DNA of 64,000 bases from Sciurus carolinensis (GCF_902686445.1 NC_062217.1:86361758-86425757), one strand, 5' to 3'; counted from the first letter of the stretch, positions 42,604 to 55,584 are shown. Numbers and translations are program-made. Notes: generated by a model from the sequence alone, not told the origin.

Positions 42604-42735
42604 TGTGATATAGGTTCTACTGTTACCTTCATTTTCAGATAGACATTGAGGAACAGAGAAGGTAGGAAGCCTGTCAAAGATCACAGAGCCAGGTCTCCAG
42701 TGAGGCTGTCTGGCTTCAGGGTTGATTCTTTTACC
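42604..42735 (-). mobile_element. MIR SINE, antisense
   Basis: ccttcattttcagatagacattgaggaacagagaaggtaggaagcctgtcaaagatcacagagccagg is the reverse of the MIR core. Confidence 0.78.
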
Positions 42736-42917
42736 TTCCATGAAGGTCTGTCTGAGTCATGGAGGCCCCAGAGCTCTTCAGGAAAGTGTACCATCTGTGG
42801 GGTAGGGAGTCATACACCTCAGCTGGACCTTGCCTCTGTCATTCTGCAGAAGTGAAACCTAAAGCCTTTAATGAGAAAATCAATTTCTTTTTAAAATGAA
42901 TTTTGAATACAGTATAT

Positions 42918-43056
42918 TTGTCAGATACAGTAGCATGTGCCTGAAGTCTCAATTATTTAGGAAGTTGAGGCAAGAGGATCACTTAAGCCCAGGAGTTTGA
43001 GACAAGCCTGAGCAACATATCAATACTCCATCTCAACATAAATAAATACAATGTAT
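42918..43056 (+). mobile_element. B1-type SINE
   Basis: agatacagtagcatgtgcctgaagtctcaattatttaggaagttgaggcaagaggatcacttaagcccaggagtttgagacaagcctgagcaacat...ctccatctcaacataaataaa. A 7SL-derived monomer without an ID half. Confidence 0.82.
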
Positions 43057-43504
43057 TTGACGAAATTTGGACTATTGATTCCATGATCAAATGTTTCTCT
43101 TGTAATGATTTCTCAAATCCAGGAAGCAATTTTGATGTAACTAAAAACATATTTAAGAAATGAATTCCAAAACCACAAAGTCAGATCACTATCAAACATT
43201 GGCTGCAACACTGCATCTTTTATGATTGTCTTTAGTAGACAAGAGATGAGGCTGGTTTGGACAAGACACAAAACAGCTGACAAGAACACTGAGTTTGGAA
43301 TGTATCCATTTGGCAAATACAGCTAAGGTTGCAAACAGTTTTTTCCTATTCATTTGTGTTGAAGACCTCCTAAAGTTTCTCTGAGTCTCTCATAAATGTG
43401 AATTAAATTTCAACATGAGTTTCAGAGAAGACAAACCATACGGAACCATAGCACCACCTCATGTGACACAGATTGGGAACATCAAAGAACATGCTATTAG
43501 CTTG
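43057..43504. other. intergenic, nothing recognised
   Basis: No gene supported. Confidence 0.5.
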
Positions 43505-43840
43505 CCAAACCTGGGTAATTCTTTTATGTTTTTCAATCAACTATACTGAGATATTACTTTTGCCAAATGTGTCATGTAGCCATTGCCACAATCAAGAACA
43601 TTTTCATCATCCCCAAATTTCCCTTGTGCTCCTTCCCATCAATTCTCCACAGGTAATCACTGATCTACTTTCTGACATTGTAAATCAGTATATTTTAGCA
43701 TTTCATGCATTTATCATTTGGATCATTATATGAATTTTCCTTTTTTCACTGTTTTCAAGATTCATCTCGGTTGTTGCAGGTTTTAGTACTTTGTCTCATT
43801 TTACTGCTGAGAATCCCATTGTTAATGAATTTTTGGGTAG
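43505..43840 (-). mobile_element. old L1M fragment, antisense
   Basis: caatcaactatactgagatattactttt...gccattgccacaatcaagaacattttcatcatcccc...attctccacaggtaatcactgatctactttctg resembles the inverted 3' region of old mammalian L1 elements. Confidence 0.6.
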
Positions 43841-43844
43841 TGTA

Positions 43845-44305
43845 TCAGTTAGAATTCTCCAGAAAAAAAGAACCAACAGGATATGAAGTGGGAAGAAATA
43901 GAGACAGAAAGAGAAACAGAGAGATAGAGACAAAGGAAGGAAGGAGAAATTTATTATAAGGAACTGGTTCATATATTTATTGAGGCTGAGACATCCCATG
44001 ATCATCAGCTGGCAAGCTGAAGACCCAGTAGAGCCAGTTTTATAGTTTCAGTAGGTTTGAGACCAGAAATTGGTTGTATTTCAATTTGAGTCTGAAGTCA
44101 GGAAAAAACAAAAACAAACAAACAAACAAAAAACCCAATGGCCCAGCTAAAAGGCGGTGGAGTAGAAGAAATTCCCTCTTACTGGGAGGAGGGTGAGCTT
44201 TTTTGTACCATTGAAGCTTTCAACGGATTGGATGAGGCCCACTTACACTAGGAAGGGCAATCTGCTTTATTTTGTCAAATGTTACCCTCATCCAGAAACA
44301 CCCTA
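43845..44305 (-). mobile_element. old mammalian interspersed repeat with (AAAC)n
   Basis: gtatcagttagaattctccagaaaaaaagaaccaacaggatatgaa...agaaatttattataaggaactggttcatatatttattgaggctgagacatcccatgatcatcagctggcaagctgaagacccag is a pattern widespread in mammals whose family I will not name. An (AAAC)n run lies at about 44105-44132. Confidence 0.55.
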
Positions 44306-44309
44306 CTAG

Positions 44310-44711
44310 TACTTTTCCATTATTATAATGAAATGCCTGAAGCTGAATAATTTTACAAGGAAAAGAGATTTATTTAGTTCATAGTTCTGGAGGTTCAAGG
44401 ACATGGCATCAGCTGGGCTCTAATGTTGTCCTCACAGCAGGATTGCATGTGGCAACATGACATGTGAGCAGCTATGGAAGGAAGAGGTCATTTGCTGAGA
44501 CAGGAAGCCAGAGAGTAATTCAGGGATCAGGCTCACTCATAACAACTTGCTTTCATGAGAACTAACTCGGGGTTCCACAAGAAGTACCTTAATTCCTTCT
44601 GAGGACAATGCTCCCAGTAAATACCCAACCCTTAAAGTTCTTCCTCCCAACACTACCACCAATGTCCAACATGAGAACCTTTGGTGAACAAATCACATCT
44701 AGACTATAGCA
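44310..44711 (-). mobile_element. MaLR-type LTR, antisense
   Basis: ttccattattataatgaaatgcctgaagctgaataattttacaaggaaaagagatttatttagttcatagttctggaggttcaagg...gaacaaatcacatctagactatagc. Both inverted ends are recognisable. Confidence 0.72.
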
Positions 44712-44714
44712 AAA

Positions 44715-45010
44715 ATCTTCACAGAAACATTCAGAATAATGTTTGAACAAATGTGCCCCACAACCTGGTCAAATTAACATATAAAATTATGTGTTTTCCA
44801 GTTTGGCCAGAAAAAAATGAATGCTTGTGTACAATCTTTGTGGAGTTGTTGATTTTCAAAATGCAATGGCTGGACTGAATAGTGAACATACTTTCGTGTT
44901 ATTTTTTAAAGATCCTGAGAACTTTTGCCAAAGTGGTTATACCATCTTATGTTTCTATCAGAAGAGCAGGTGAGTCTCAGGTAGTTTCCCAAGTCTTGGC
45001 AAATAAATAA
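44715..45010 (-). mobile_element. old L1M-type fragment, antisense
   Basis: ttttgccaaagtggttataccatcttatgtttctatcagaagagcagg resembles the inverted L1 motif ttttccaaagtggctgtaccattttacattcccaccag. Confidence 0.5.
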
Positions 45011-45174
45011 ATGTTATAACTATAAGCTGGTTCTCACTTTGATTTGCTCACTGAATTCACACCACTAGATGGACAAATCCCTTCATGGTGAGTTGGGTTT
45101 AAGGTGTCTCCAACTGGGACAGGCACCTGTAAATCCTTTCTGGGTGAATTGCCTTCATCTTTCATCTTTTTAAA

Positions 45175-45306
45175 ACAATATTTCTAGTTGTAGATGGACA
45201 CAATACCTTTATTTTATTTATTTATTTTTATGTTGTGCTGAGGATTGAACCCAGTGCCTCACACGTGCAAGGCAAGCACTCCACCACTGAGCTACAACCC
45301 CAGCCT
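45175..45306 (-). mobile_element. ID SINE, antisense, well preserved
   Basis: tttctagttgtagatggacacaatacctttattttatttatttatttttatg (inverted tail) then ttgtgctgaggattgaacccagtgcctcacacgtgcaaggcaagcactccaccactgagctacaaccccagcc (inverted body). Confidence 0.9.
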
Positions 45307-45599
45307 TTATTTTTCATCTTGAAGAAGCCCACAGAGGATTTTCCAGTGAACATCTGTGGGAGAAGTAATGGTCTCTTTCTCTTTCATCTACAAGAAAAAT
45401 TCACTTTTTATTTACTCTTACACAGTTCACAGATAAACTTATTACATGCACAAAGAAATGAGGTTCCATAAGTGAAAATAAACAGAAACAAGAAACAGGG
45501 GAAACAGACCTACAAAAGTTCTGATTTGAGAATTATCAGATGCAGAATATAGGTTGTTGTAAGAACTAAAAGACAAGAGTGAAAATATGTGCAGAGAGC
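45307..45599. other. intergenic, nothing recognised
   Basis: No gene supported. Confidence 0.5.
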
Positions 45600-46060
45600 A
45601 AAAAATTATAAATAATTACTAAATAGAAGTTACAGAAATTAATTAACAATAATTGAAATTTAAAACTCAATGGATAGATTTGACACACAGCTAAAAAATG
45701 GAATTGGTGAACTAAAAAATATAGCCGAAGAAATTATCCAGAATGTAGCATAAAATAGCATGATAAAAGAGGTTCAGGGACAAGAAGACTAGTAGGGAGA
45801 GAAAACCTCACATATATGTAATCAATATATGAGAAAAGGAGGAGAAAGAGAGGGAGTAGAGATAGTATTTGAAAGGATACAGCTGATAATTTGCCAACAT
45901 TAATGAAAAATTCTACTCATAGATTTAGAAGTCCAACAAATTCCAAGTTAAAAACAAAACAAACAAAAAAGAAGCATAAAAAAACAAAAACAAAAAAGAC
46001 ACATTACAGAGAAAGTACAAACACCAAAACATGAAGAGAATGTATAAAAGAGATTCTTAA
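45600..46060 (+). mobile_element. old L1/HAL1-type ORF1 fragment
   Basis: attgaaatttaaaactcaatggatagatttgacacacagctaaaaaatggaattggtgaactaaaaaatatagcc...ggatacagctgataatttgccaacattaatgaaaaattctactcatagatttagaagtccaacaaattcc has the order of an old L1 ORF1 (coiled coil, then the -aacttcccaaa- and -agctcaacaaactcc- landmarks). No frame remains. Confidence 0.5.
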
Positions 46061-46069
46061 TACTCAGAA

Positions 46070-46560
46070 GTAGGCTCTGCTAACATTTTGATTTATTTTC
46101 TTTGAGGTATTTTTAAAGTGTATATTTATACAAAATTACATCATACTGTCTATTCTATTTTTTACTTATTGGATTATGAATATCTCTCCATATTAATATA
46201 TTTTCTTTAAAACCACAATCCTAAAGCCTTCATGATGGTCCACCATATAAACACAATAATGTGTTTAAGCAGAATCCTATTGTTGAGCATTTATTTCCAA
46301 TTTTGTCTATTTTTAAATAAGTATTTTTTAAAAATCTTTTCCATATTACTGATTATTTCTTTAGGACAGATTCATAGAAGTGGGAGTGCTGGAGTAAAGG
46401 ATATAATCTTTAGACTTTTGGATGCACATTTTCAAACTGCTTTTCAAAAAGACTATACTGAATTCCCACACTCCCTGCCAATAGCACCCCACAAGGGTAC
46501 ATGTCTACTCATGGGGAGACTGCTCTTAACTAACTTTACTCAAATAAATTCACAATAGGT
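46070..46560 (-). mobile_element. old L1M-type fragment, antisense
   Basis: gatttctttaggacagattcatagaagtgggagtgctggagtaaaggatataatc...caaactgcttttcaaaaagactatactgaattcccacactccctgccaatagc resembles inverted old L1 3' sequence. The 108-codon plus frame across it is fortuitous. Confidence 0.5.
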
Positions 46561-48674
46561 TGATGGACTTATGCCCTAAATGTTAATTGACTTTCGTCCC
46601 TGCATCTATCGAAAAATAAAAGACTCTGATGTTTATAAACTAGTAAGAGAGCCCTACTTCACATCTCACTGAAGAACGAAAGTAACCCAAATCACTCAGA
46701 AGTACAAAAATATGAAAATGTAAAAATGCTTTCAACAGTTTTTAAGCTTTGCTTTCCTGTTTTCCAAAATGACTGCGCTTCATTTACTTGAACAAAACAT
46801 TTTAAAATGCAGTTGTCATCTATTCCATGCCTCTGAGAGCCGGACAGTTTGTTTTATGATAAATGGTGGCCTTAGTTCAGATCACGTGATAAAGGGGATT
46901 CAGCACACGTCCCAACCTCTAATCACAGCCTATAATCTCGTTTTTACATTTCTCTCTGGTTATCCTGCTTGACCCTGCTGACCAAAGTACTTTTATTGTG
47001 CTGGCTAAAAGGACAAGGGATTGAGCAGAAACAAAAGTGAGGTCTGAGAATTGTTTTTATACCATGTGCCCTGTCCAGCTCTGCCGCTAAATGAATAGAA
47101 ACTATCTGGAATCCAGCCAAAACCACTTGATGGAAAACTCTGACTTCTAAAAAGTATTCCTGGTGCTTTTTTTTCTTTTCTTTTCTTTTTTTTAAATCAC
47201 AATTAGCTCAGGTTGAAAGAGAAAGACTCATCTGCTCACAGTAAGAGCACATAACTGGCTAGTTGGCTGGTGACCCAGAGTTCCACAACTCAATTTCTGT
47301 AAAGAACTAGATGGTAGATATCCTAGATGTTGTGAGCCAAATGGTGTCTGCAGCAAACTACTCAATTCTGCCTGTCATAGGAAGGAGCTATAGTTAATAT
47401 GTAGATAAATGGGGCATGACTGTGTACCAACTTATCTTTACACAAAAAAGGCAATGGTGGAATTTGGCTTGGAGGCAGTAGTTTTGTCAACCCCCTTTAT
47501 AATCTAACTCTGAATCTGTTTCTAGGCTTGATCCATTGGAGCAGATGGTATTTTGGATTCCCGTTGCCCAGTATCGGTTGATGGTAGAGATGAAGGTGGA
47601 GGGAAAAGGGAATCTGCCAATGACCTGGGGCAAACAGGGACAGTGAAATGCACCAGATGGAGGGAGAGAAGCTCAAGTTTCTTTTTCCTTCTTATAGTTT
47701 GTCTGTTAAGATCCAAGTTTTTTCTCACTCTTTTCCTGTTAACTTTGTGTAATTGAGATAAATCATCCAAATCTACAGATTTAGTGCATTTTTTTCTAGA
47801 TCATGATGTGATGAGAGGCAGCCAGTGAACCCATCCCCACTTCTGAGGACAAACAGGACAAAACTGTTGGGACAGAGAGAACAGAGTGGGTTGAAGATGA
47901 GCCCAACTCTCGGTCATATAACTGGTTCCCACCTCTTCATTAATTCATTTAAAGGAAATAGGAGTCAAAATGCACCACCCCAAGACTCTGAAGCACTAAC
48001 TTCTATGAAAGTCTCAAAAGGGGAACTGGGCTTTTCTCATTCTTCCACTTTAGCAAGATTCTCAGAAGAGGGCAATGGTACTTTTTCAAGCTCCTATCTG
48101 TATTTTCAATTCCAAGTTCATATTGTCCACAGGACATCTGATACTGCTCTCCCTCTCCTTCTGAATGCTCCCTTCAGCCTCTGCAAAAACGTATTTTTAG
48201 GCATTCCCAAAAACTCTGTCCTTTGTTGTTTTCCCTGTAAACATTATCAGGTTTCTGAGGTTTCATCCATTTCTAGTTCTTATCTCATTGTGATTAACCT
48301 TAGCCTCTTCCCATTTTTCTCCTAGAGTATCACTATTGCACCTGAATCCCAAACTTAACATGCCCAGAGTTAGATTTAGGATTTGCCTCCAAGTTGATCT
48401 TCTTCCTGATGATCCTTTTGCAGTTTGTGAAAACTTTGATCACCCTAAACTTAAATTTTAAGAATAACCAGTCACTTCTTTCTCATCTTCAATCCCAAAT
48501 GCTATCTGTTCCTCTCTCCCAACACCTCTTCTGGCAAACCCTTCTTCCTACTTCTACTTCTCTGGTCTTTTAACTGCACTCTTTGCCTGCAGATGACCTA
48601 TCTTGAACAAAACTACTCAGAATATTTCAAAGTCATATTTTGAAGTTACTTACCTACCTAAAAACAATCTGTAC
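46561..48674. other. about 2.1 kb intergenic, nothing recognised
   Basis: Short open frames only. The longest (47825-48325, plus, 166 codons) is Ser/Phe-rich, with no domain, no supported promoter and no splice pattern I can defend. Treated as chance. Confidence 0.5.
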
Positions 48675-49029
48675 CACTATGGTTTGGGTCTGAAATGTTC
48701 CCCAAAGGCCCATGTGTTTAAAAGACCTCAACTTGGCACAATCTGGAAGTGGTGCAAACTTTAGGAAGGATGATCAAGTGGAAGGAAGTTAAGTCAGTCA
48801 GGGTGTGCACTTGAAGAGATTATCAGGACCCCAGGTCTTCTTTTTCCTCTCTTTCTCTCTCTCTGCTTCCTCCATGTGCTCCTACCATGATGTGCTGCCT
48901 CACCACAAGTCCAAGGGCAGCAGGTCAACTAACCAGGGACTGAAATCTTCAAAACTGTGAGTCAAAATAAACCTTTTAAGGTGATTATCTCAGGTATTTT
49001 GTCACAGTAATGGAGAGCTTACTAACACA
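48675..49029 (+). mobile_element. ERVL-MaLR solo LTR
   Basis: accactatggtttgggtctgaaatgttccccaaagg...ccatgatgtgctgcctcaccac...ctgaaatcttcaaaactgtgagtcaaaataaacc...cttactaacaca. Similar to 39263-39652 and 42041-42413. Confidence 0.85.
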
Positions 49030-49129
49030 CCATTTAAATAAAGTTTCAAGGCCCTCTATAATCTGATACCAACATGTTGGCCAGCACTTTTCACACTATT
49101 TCATTGGTAGTTCTTTAAAAATTGCTCTA

Positions 49130-49352
49130 GCAAAGCTGGGTGCAATATATATCTGTAATCCCAGACATTAAGGAGGCAAAGACAGGAGGATTGCAAGTTC
49201 AAGGCCAGACTCAGCAATTTAGCAAGGCCTTTAGTAACTTAGTGAGACCCTTGTCTCAAAATAAAAAATAAAAAACAAAAAATAGAAAGAACTGGGGATG
49301 TAGTTCAGTGGTAAAGCACCTCTGGGTTCAATTCCCGGTACAAAATTAATTT
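49130..49352 (+). mobile_element. B1-dID SINE
   Basis: aagctgggtgcaatatatatctgtaatcccagacattaaggaggcaaagacaggaggattgcaagttcaaggccag...cttgtctcaaaataaaaaataaaaaac then gaactggggatgtagttcagtggtaaagcacctctgggttcaattcccggtac. Confidence 0.88.
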
Positions 49353-49449
49353 TTTCTTAAATTGCCTAACTGGAGAAAAACAGAATGGCAGCCCCTTTCA
49401 ATAATCTTATTGCTTAAAAACTTAAGGAAGTTACAGTAAACTGCAGATT

Positions 49450-49625
49450 ATTTTTATTTGTTCTTTTTAGTTATACATGACAGTAGAATTTGACATATCA
49501 TACATATATGGAGTACAACTTCCCATTCTTGTGGGTGTACATGATGTGGAATTACACTGGTTATATATTCACATATGAACATAGGAAAGTTATATCTGAT
49601 TCATTCTATTGCCTTTCATCTACAG
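49450..49625 (-). mobile_element. L1 3' end, antisense, heavily 5' truncated
   Basis: tttttagttatacatgacagtagaatttgacatatcatacatatatggagtacaacttcccattcttgtgggtgtacatgatgtgg...atctgattcattctattgcc is the inverted 3' end of the squirrel L1 family present at 31490-31612. Confidence 0.75.
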
Positions 49626-52600
49626 ATTACTTTATGTAATCAAAACTCCCCAGAGATACTATGTAAAAACACTTATATTAGGGAAAACATGGAATATAAA
49701 AATGACTGTATTTATATATAAATAATATGAACATATGGATAAGGACTACATAGAGGAAAAACTAATATGCTAGGGGGACAAAATTTCAGATATATTTGTT
49801 GTGTTAAAATGTTTCTCCTTTATGATTATAGTTGTATATTCTTTATTGCTTTTATGAAATAATGACTCAAAACTTTTAAAAATCTAAAGCAAAATATTTT
49901 ATCAGAATGCGAATTGTCCACAAAATTGTTTAGAAACCCCAACTCTAAAAAGTCATTAGCCACTTTCTGCTATCTCTGTATCTCTGACATGACTCTTTAA
50001 TCTTTTGTGCTTCATGTCCCTAACTTCCTGTGTTTCACCAGAAAGTGTTTCCACACGCCTTTCATTACAGGTCCATCTATGGCTGCAGTTTTTTGTTGTG
50101 TGCTAACTGAAAGCTCAATCACGTGATGGTCTCAGACGTTTCATTCAATAGAGTGGAGAAGCTTCTGCCCATATCATCAGCTTCAGGGCAGAGAAGTAGT
50201 TAAAAATAAAAAGAGAGAGAGAGAATTTAAGCAGAGTTTGCCTTTTATCTCAGAAGGTTTGGTTCTTCGTAGAAAAGTCTGAGTAAACTCACCTTGGTTT
50301 TGAGAGCTCCTGGATTTACCACAAGACTGAGATTTCAGTTATAAGATAAAACCACTTCTTTCTTGGTTAATGTTCCTCCATATCACTTGCTGACAACATC
50401 TCTTAAACAGAGAATTCCATCATGCAAAGAGCAAAATTTCTCTTTGTGGGCAAAGAGAAAAATCTTTTTCTTCTTTACACTCTGGGGGAAAAATAGTTTA
50501 AATGATGCCTGACAAATATAACCAAGGCATTCAACGTGAAGGTGTGAAGTTATTTGACTTACTCATCAACTATGTCAAAACACTTTTCTCACCCAAAGGA
50601 GCAAATACAAGTAGATCTACATGGGCTCAGGAGACAACAGGTAAAACTTATTGAAGTAGAAAAATTTCCCCTTCAAGTTCAGGAAAAAATGGCTCTGTTT
50701 TCCTTTTGCAACTTTTTAACTATAAATTTCTGTAAGCTTAGTCAGTTTCCTGTATAATAGCAACAGCAACTCTTGTTATGCACCTACTGTGTGCCGGGAA
50801 TTGTTATCTGCTGCAACATGCTTCCCACCAGAGTTGGATGGAAGGAGTGAGCCAGCCAGCCAGCCAGCAGCTGGGACGCCAGTTGAGTGAGTGTTATTGA
50901 AACATGGCCAGAGATGTAGCTGAAAAGAACACTGGACTTTGTAGAACCTCTCAGCAAGACCAAATGAGGAGGAAAGAAGTGCATTCATCAGCCTTCAAGG
51001 AGGCAGAATACCCAGAGCTTCCTAAACCATGATAAATGGTCCCCAATTCTGCCTTTTATGGAGGGTAGGTCCAGGTGTCTATTTGCTCAGTGGGCTGTGC
51101 AAACTGGGGGTCAGAGTTGACTTTCTAAGGACCATTAAGGAAAGGTCGAGCCCTCCTTCCCAGCCTCCTTTTTCATCACTACCAGCCCCAGAGCAGCATT
51201 AAATAAAATAGAGCCCCAGAGCTCTATTAAATAAAAATTGAGCAAATGTTGAAGATTATTTTAAAAGGGTGCCAAATAATTATGCCACAGGGCCATCAAC
51301 AGGGCTCAAAGCTAGCCATGATCCCTGTGTTTCTGTAAAGGTGGTGCTACTCCTTATTTACCAGCAGCTGCCTTTCAGTGTCAGACTGAGAATCCGTTTC
51401 CAGAGCCTGTACATAAATCTCTTGTTCTTAAAAGCTGGCATACTTAGACCCACAAAATCCCAGATGCTTAAATGCTTCAATTCTACAAATTTCATTGATC
51501 CCCTCCCCAGTAAGAAATAGGCAAAGTGTCAGCCAATGTCAGCACTGCACAAGTGCCCAACAGATGCAGGCTACCTGTGCCTGTTGGGGACTGGATGATG
51601 GAGAAGCAAACAGGACCAAAACCCTGGACTCTGGGTGAGCTCTCACACAAGCTGCAGAACTGGTATAGTGAGCATTGTACTCAGGTGCTGGGATAAGGCC
51701 AGGCTGCTTGCCTGACTAGAGAGGCTAGGCTTGGTAGCAGCTGTGAAGGGCAAGCTGTCAACTGTGAGATACATACTCTGACCTTGTCACCATGTCTCCC
51801 CCATTTTTTTCTCACACCCAAACATTAAGGATGATATCTCCTTCCATTCCCCTCCTTTCCCTTCCTTCCCTTCACCCCCTACCCCCCCACCCCCCCCACC
51901 CCCCCGCATTTCTTGAACACCTGTTTGGTTACTTCATTCCTCTTGGGTAAGTCTCTGCCAGTAAGTTCTATGTCTCCACAGAAACTATGATTGCAGTGGA
52001 AATATCTCAAGATGTCAGGCACTTCCTCCAGTCTCAGTCATGGGAATGAACTTCAAGTAAGCATTTTACATAGTCCTCACTAAACCAAATCAAACAGCAT
52101 AGCCTGAAAACCCATTCAAGATAGTCTACAGATGTGGAGGCAAGAGTAGAGGAGCAGGGTTCAACAGATGCTGGGCAGCTTCAGCTCTACCTCATGCCAG
52201 TGGCCACAGGACAAACGCTCACTCCTTTTAAAGACCTGGCTCCAGTGCTCTGTGTCATGGTCCCTAAGTTCTTCTGCCAGGCTGACCTGGCATTGACCTC
52301 TTGTCCTGTTGTGAACTCTGCCCACTGTGTGCTCACCGGGGGTCATATTAGATCTCAGGCCCCTTCTTTCTTATTTATCAGGTGCCTAGTAGGTTTGAAA
52401 CATAGCAGGTCCTCAAATCTTCCCTGAATGATGTCTAACACAACCATTCAGCAAGTCATGAAATGCCATATTGAAACTTGCTTTTTTTTAGACATTTAAT
52501 ATATAAGACAAAGAAGATAGAGAGGATAGATAGCTGACATAGTAAATAACAAATAAAATGAAATTCCCAAAGTATCTTTCTCAAACTAATGCTTAATTTA

Positions 52601-52674
52601 TTCAGATTATAAATGGTAACATCAAGCATGAATTAATAATCTTTGTAGCAGAGACCCATATTTCAAATGCACCA
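49626..52674. other. about 3 kb intergenic
   Basis: No gene, SINE or LTR recognised over most of it. A C-rich simple repeat with A interruptions lies at about 51876-51906 (quadruplex-capable on the minus strand). ccccagagc...attaaataaaa occurs twice at 51185-51238, a small local duplication. Confidence 0.5.
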
Positions 52675-53160
52675 ATTTTAATAAATTTACTTCTTATTGT
52701 GGTAAAATATAAAATTTGTCATATTAATCATTTTATGGGTACAATTGAGTTAAATATGTTCACAGAGCTGTGCAATCATCACCACCATTCATCTCCAGAA
52801 CTTTTTCGTCTTCCCTAGCTCAACTGAAATTCATAAAACACTAACTCAGCATTACCCTTTTCCAGTCACTGGCAATTACCACTTTACTTTCTATCGGGGA
52901 ATTTGCCTATTCTATGCCTCACGTAAGTGAAAATGCACAATATTTGTTCTTTTACATCTGGTTTGTTTCATTCAATGTAATGTCCTCAAGGTTCATTCAT
53001 GTTATAGCATGTGTTAGGATTTCCTTTGTTTTTCAGACTGAATAAAACCCCATTATATAGATAAGTCATATTTTGCTTATTTGTTCACTTGTCAATGGAC
53101 ATTTAGTTTTTTCCCACTTGTTGACTATTGTGAATGGATTTAAAAATTTGTTAAGTAATA
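52675..53160 (-). mobile_element. old L1M 3' region, antisense
   Basis: cttattgtggtaaaatataaaatttgtcatattaatcattttatgggtacaattgagttaaatatgttcacagagctgtgcaatcatcaccaccattcatctccagaac...tcaaggttcattcatgttatagcatgtgttaggatttcctttgtttttcagactgaataaaaccccattatatag is the inverted L1M 3' region. Confidence 0.8.
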
Positions 53161-54129
53161 AATCTAAATTATTTAAAAATAAAGTAGTACTAAAAGGCAT
53201 ATAGCAGAAACTAGCAGTCTCCTGCCTATTCCCAATTCCTCTTTGTAGCTCCCCAAAGGTAATAACTTAAACATCATTTAGGTCTTTTTTCTGGCTATTA
53301 CAACTATATTCCTAAACATAATTGCATTGCATTTTCTTGGGCTTTTAAGTTTTTCATGTAGTATATTGACTTCTCACCATAGAAGAACTGGCTGTCCTAT
53401 ACCTGTCACATATAGTACAGACATCTCTCCTCTATCATCATCTTAATGCAACTATGTTGTACATTTATAATATCTCAATGTTTATATTTCTCAGTCAGGA
53501 TCCAGACAAAACCCGAAAACCACAACAGTAATGTGAATAGAGAAAATATAATTACTAACTAGTAATTAAGAAATTAACTACAAAGAGGAATAAAGAAAAC
53601 TTTATAAAGAACACAGAAATAGCAGGTTCAGGGAGCAGCTACTACCTCTAGAATGCAGGGAGAGCACAAAGGCTGAGAGACTGTGGCCTTAGCCCACAAG
53701 CCTGCTTAAGTCAGCGAGGTGCTGAAGCTCTGCTGATAGGCAGAAGCCACCACTGAATTGCCAAAAAAATTCACTGGGGTCCCACTGGAAGCCTGGCAAT
53801 AAAAACAAGACAGGCTCAGTCCTTTGCTCTTGCAATATCCTCTAGGGCCCTCTATGGACAATCCTTGACATTGTGGCAGTCAGCAAAGGAGAAATGTTTA
53901 CAGGATCCATCCAATTCCAGCATCACAAAGCAGAACAGAAGGGTGGACTTAGAGTTGAGAAGCAATAAAATAACTGGTGCATTATGTCTCACAATTGTCC
54001 TAAAACCCCCTTCACTACCCTTCGATGTCTCTCATCTGGGTTGGATAGCTTATTTCCTAGATCCATATTTTCCTCTTTTGATAATGATAATCTCATTTTG
54101 GCTGAATAGAATTGCTTTTTAACTAAGGT
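53161..54129. other. intergenic, an old unnamed repeat possible
   Basis: 53500-54000 contains gggagagcacaaaggctgagagactgtgg...ggtgctgaagctctgctg..., which recalls an old mammalian repeat I cannot name. No gene supported. Confidence 0.45.
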
Positions 54130-54850
54130 GTCTAAGAGGTACTTTCTGAAAATTTACTTACCTGAAAATGCCCGTACTCCCTGATACTTGGTCAGACATA
54201 GAATTTTAGGTTGGAAATAATTTTCCTCAGAATTTTAAAGGCATTACACTGTTATTTCCTAATTTCTAGCACTATTGCTAAAAAGTCCAGTGATCATCTG
54301 ATTACTGACCTTTTTATACGTAATCTGGGTTTTTTAAATTTTTAAAAAATTTCTTTCTTCTTCTATGGAACACTTTAGAATCTTTTCTTCATATCCAGAT
54401 TTTTAAAATTTCACAATGATGTCTCTTGGTCTGAGTCTTTTTAAATTAATTAACCTGGGCACCTTATGCCCTCTCAGCCTATAGCATCCTGTTCTTCCAC
54501 TCTGAAATTTTTCCATATTACTTTTTTATCATTTTCATTCCCTGAACTTTCTCTATTATCTCTGAAACTTATAATTGCTTAATGCAGAAACTCCTGGGTT
54601 AAATTTGTCTCTCCCTCTTTGTTTCATACTTTGTCCTTTTCTCAACATTGTTATCCAATCTATTAATATTTTATCATGTTTGAGTCTTTTGATTAATATT
54701 CCTTTTTAATAACTCCCAATTCTTGTTTCCTGGATGTCTATCTGTAAAAGTACAAGTCTAACTCTTTGAGGGTTTTCTTGTGTCTCCTACATTATAGTTC
54801 TTTCTTCCTCTTTCCTTTTTACTGTTTGGATCTTCATTTCTCATGTTGAA
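54130..54850 (-). mobile_element. old L1M-type fragment, antisense
   Basis: tcagacatagaattttaggttggaaataattttcctcagaattttaaaggcattacactgttatttcctaatttctagc...aaatttcacaatgatgtctcttggtctgagtc...gaaatttttccatattac follows the inverted old-L1 pattern (gaattctaggttgacag...gatgtgtctaggtgtgg). Diverged. Confidence 0.55.
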
Positions 54851-55431
54851 AGCTTTCTCTCAAATATCTAGCACATTTTACTCCAGGGTGAGAAAACTCC
54901 TGAAAGAAAGGTCTGTGGGTCCGAGAAGGGTCTCCTGGCTGCTGGGGTTCATGGTGAGGTCACTGTGCAGGACTGTAATGTCAGTAACTGAGGTATCACT
55001 GTCTTTGTCTTGTGCTGCTCTTTCCAGAGAGGAATCCTCAGATTTTTCTGCCAAATGGTCTTGAAACCTGGCCTCAAGCCTCCTAGGCAACAGGGACAGG
55101 GATCCTTACTTTCAGTAGCGACTTGCAAGCAGCCCTGCTATTTTCAAAACGGCCTTCTGCTTCTGCATCAGGCTCTCCTGGTCTCTGAGTCCCTCTACAG
55201 AAACTAAACTTAAGCTCCTATGGGTGTGGATAATGACTACATAAAGTGGGGAGAGGATCTTGTAAAGTACTGAATAATTTCTCTAACACACTTTTTAATC
55301 TCTTAGACTCCATCTGGACATTATCTGGTGCTTCCAATTCCTGAGACTTTGGGGGGTTCACAAAGCATAAATCACCAGCTTTATGTTGACTTCTTTTGGC
55401 AGACACATGCAACTTAGCGATTATAAGTGCA
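54851..55431. other. intergenic, nothing recognised
   Basis: Short frames on both strands (54843-55064 plus, 54878-55090 minus) mirror each other and have no recognisable domain. Confidence 0.45.
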
Positions 55432-55580
55432 CACACTCTGGAATCCAGACTAACTGTTGGAACCCTAGTTTGATCACATGATAGTTGGTGAGCTTGGGCA
55501 AGTTATTCAGCCTCTTTGTGCTTCCATTTCCCCATCTGTAAGATAGGGATAAAAAATACAACTACCCTATGATAGCTTAT
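55432..55580 (+). mobile_element. MIR SINE
   Basis: actctggaatccagactaactg...ggtgagcttgggcaagttattcagcctctttgtgcttccatttccccatctgtaagatagggataaaaaatacaact contains the MIR core. Confidence 0.85.
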
Positions 55581-55584
55581 GGCA

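Noticed and set aside
47825..48325. 166-codon plus-strand frame in intergenic DNA
   Set aside because: Composition is plain Ser/Phe/Leu-rich, no recognisable domain, no defensible start or splice signals; length is within chance for this window size.
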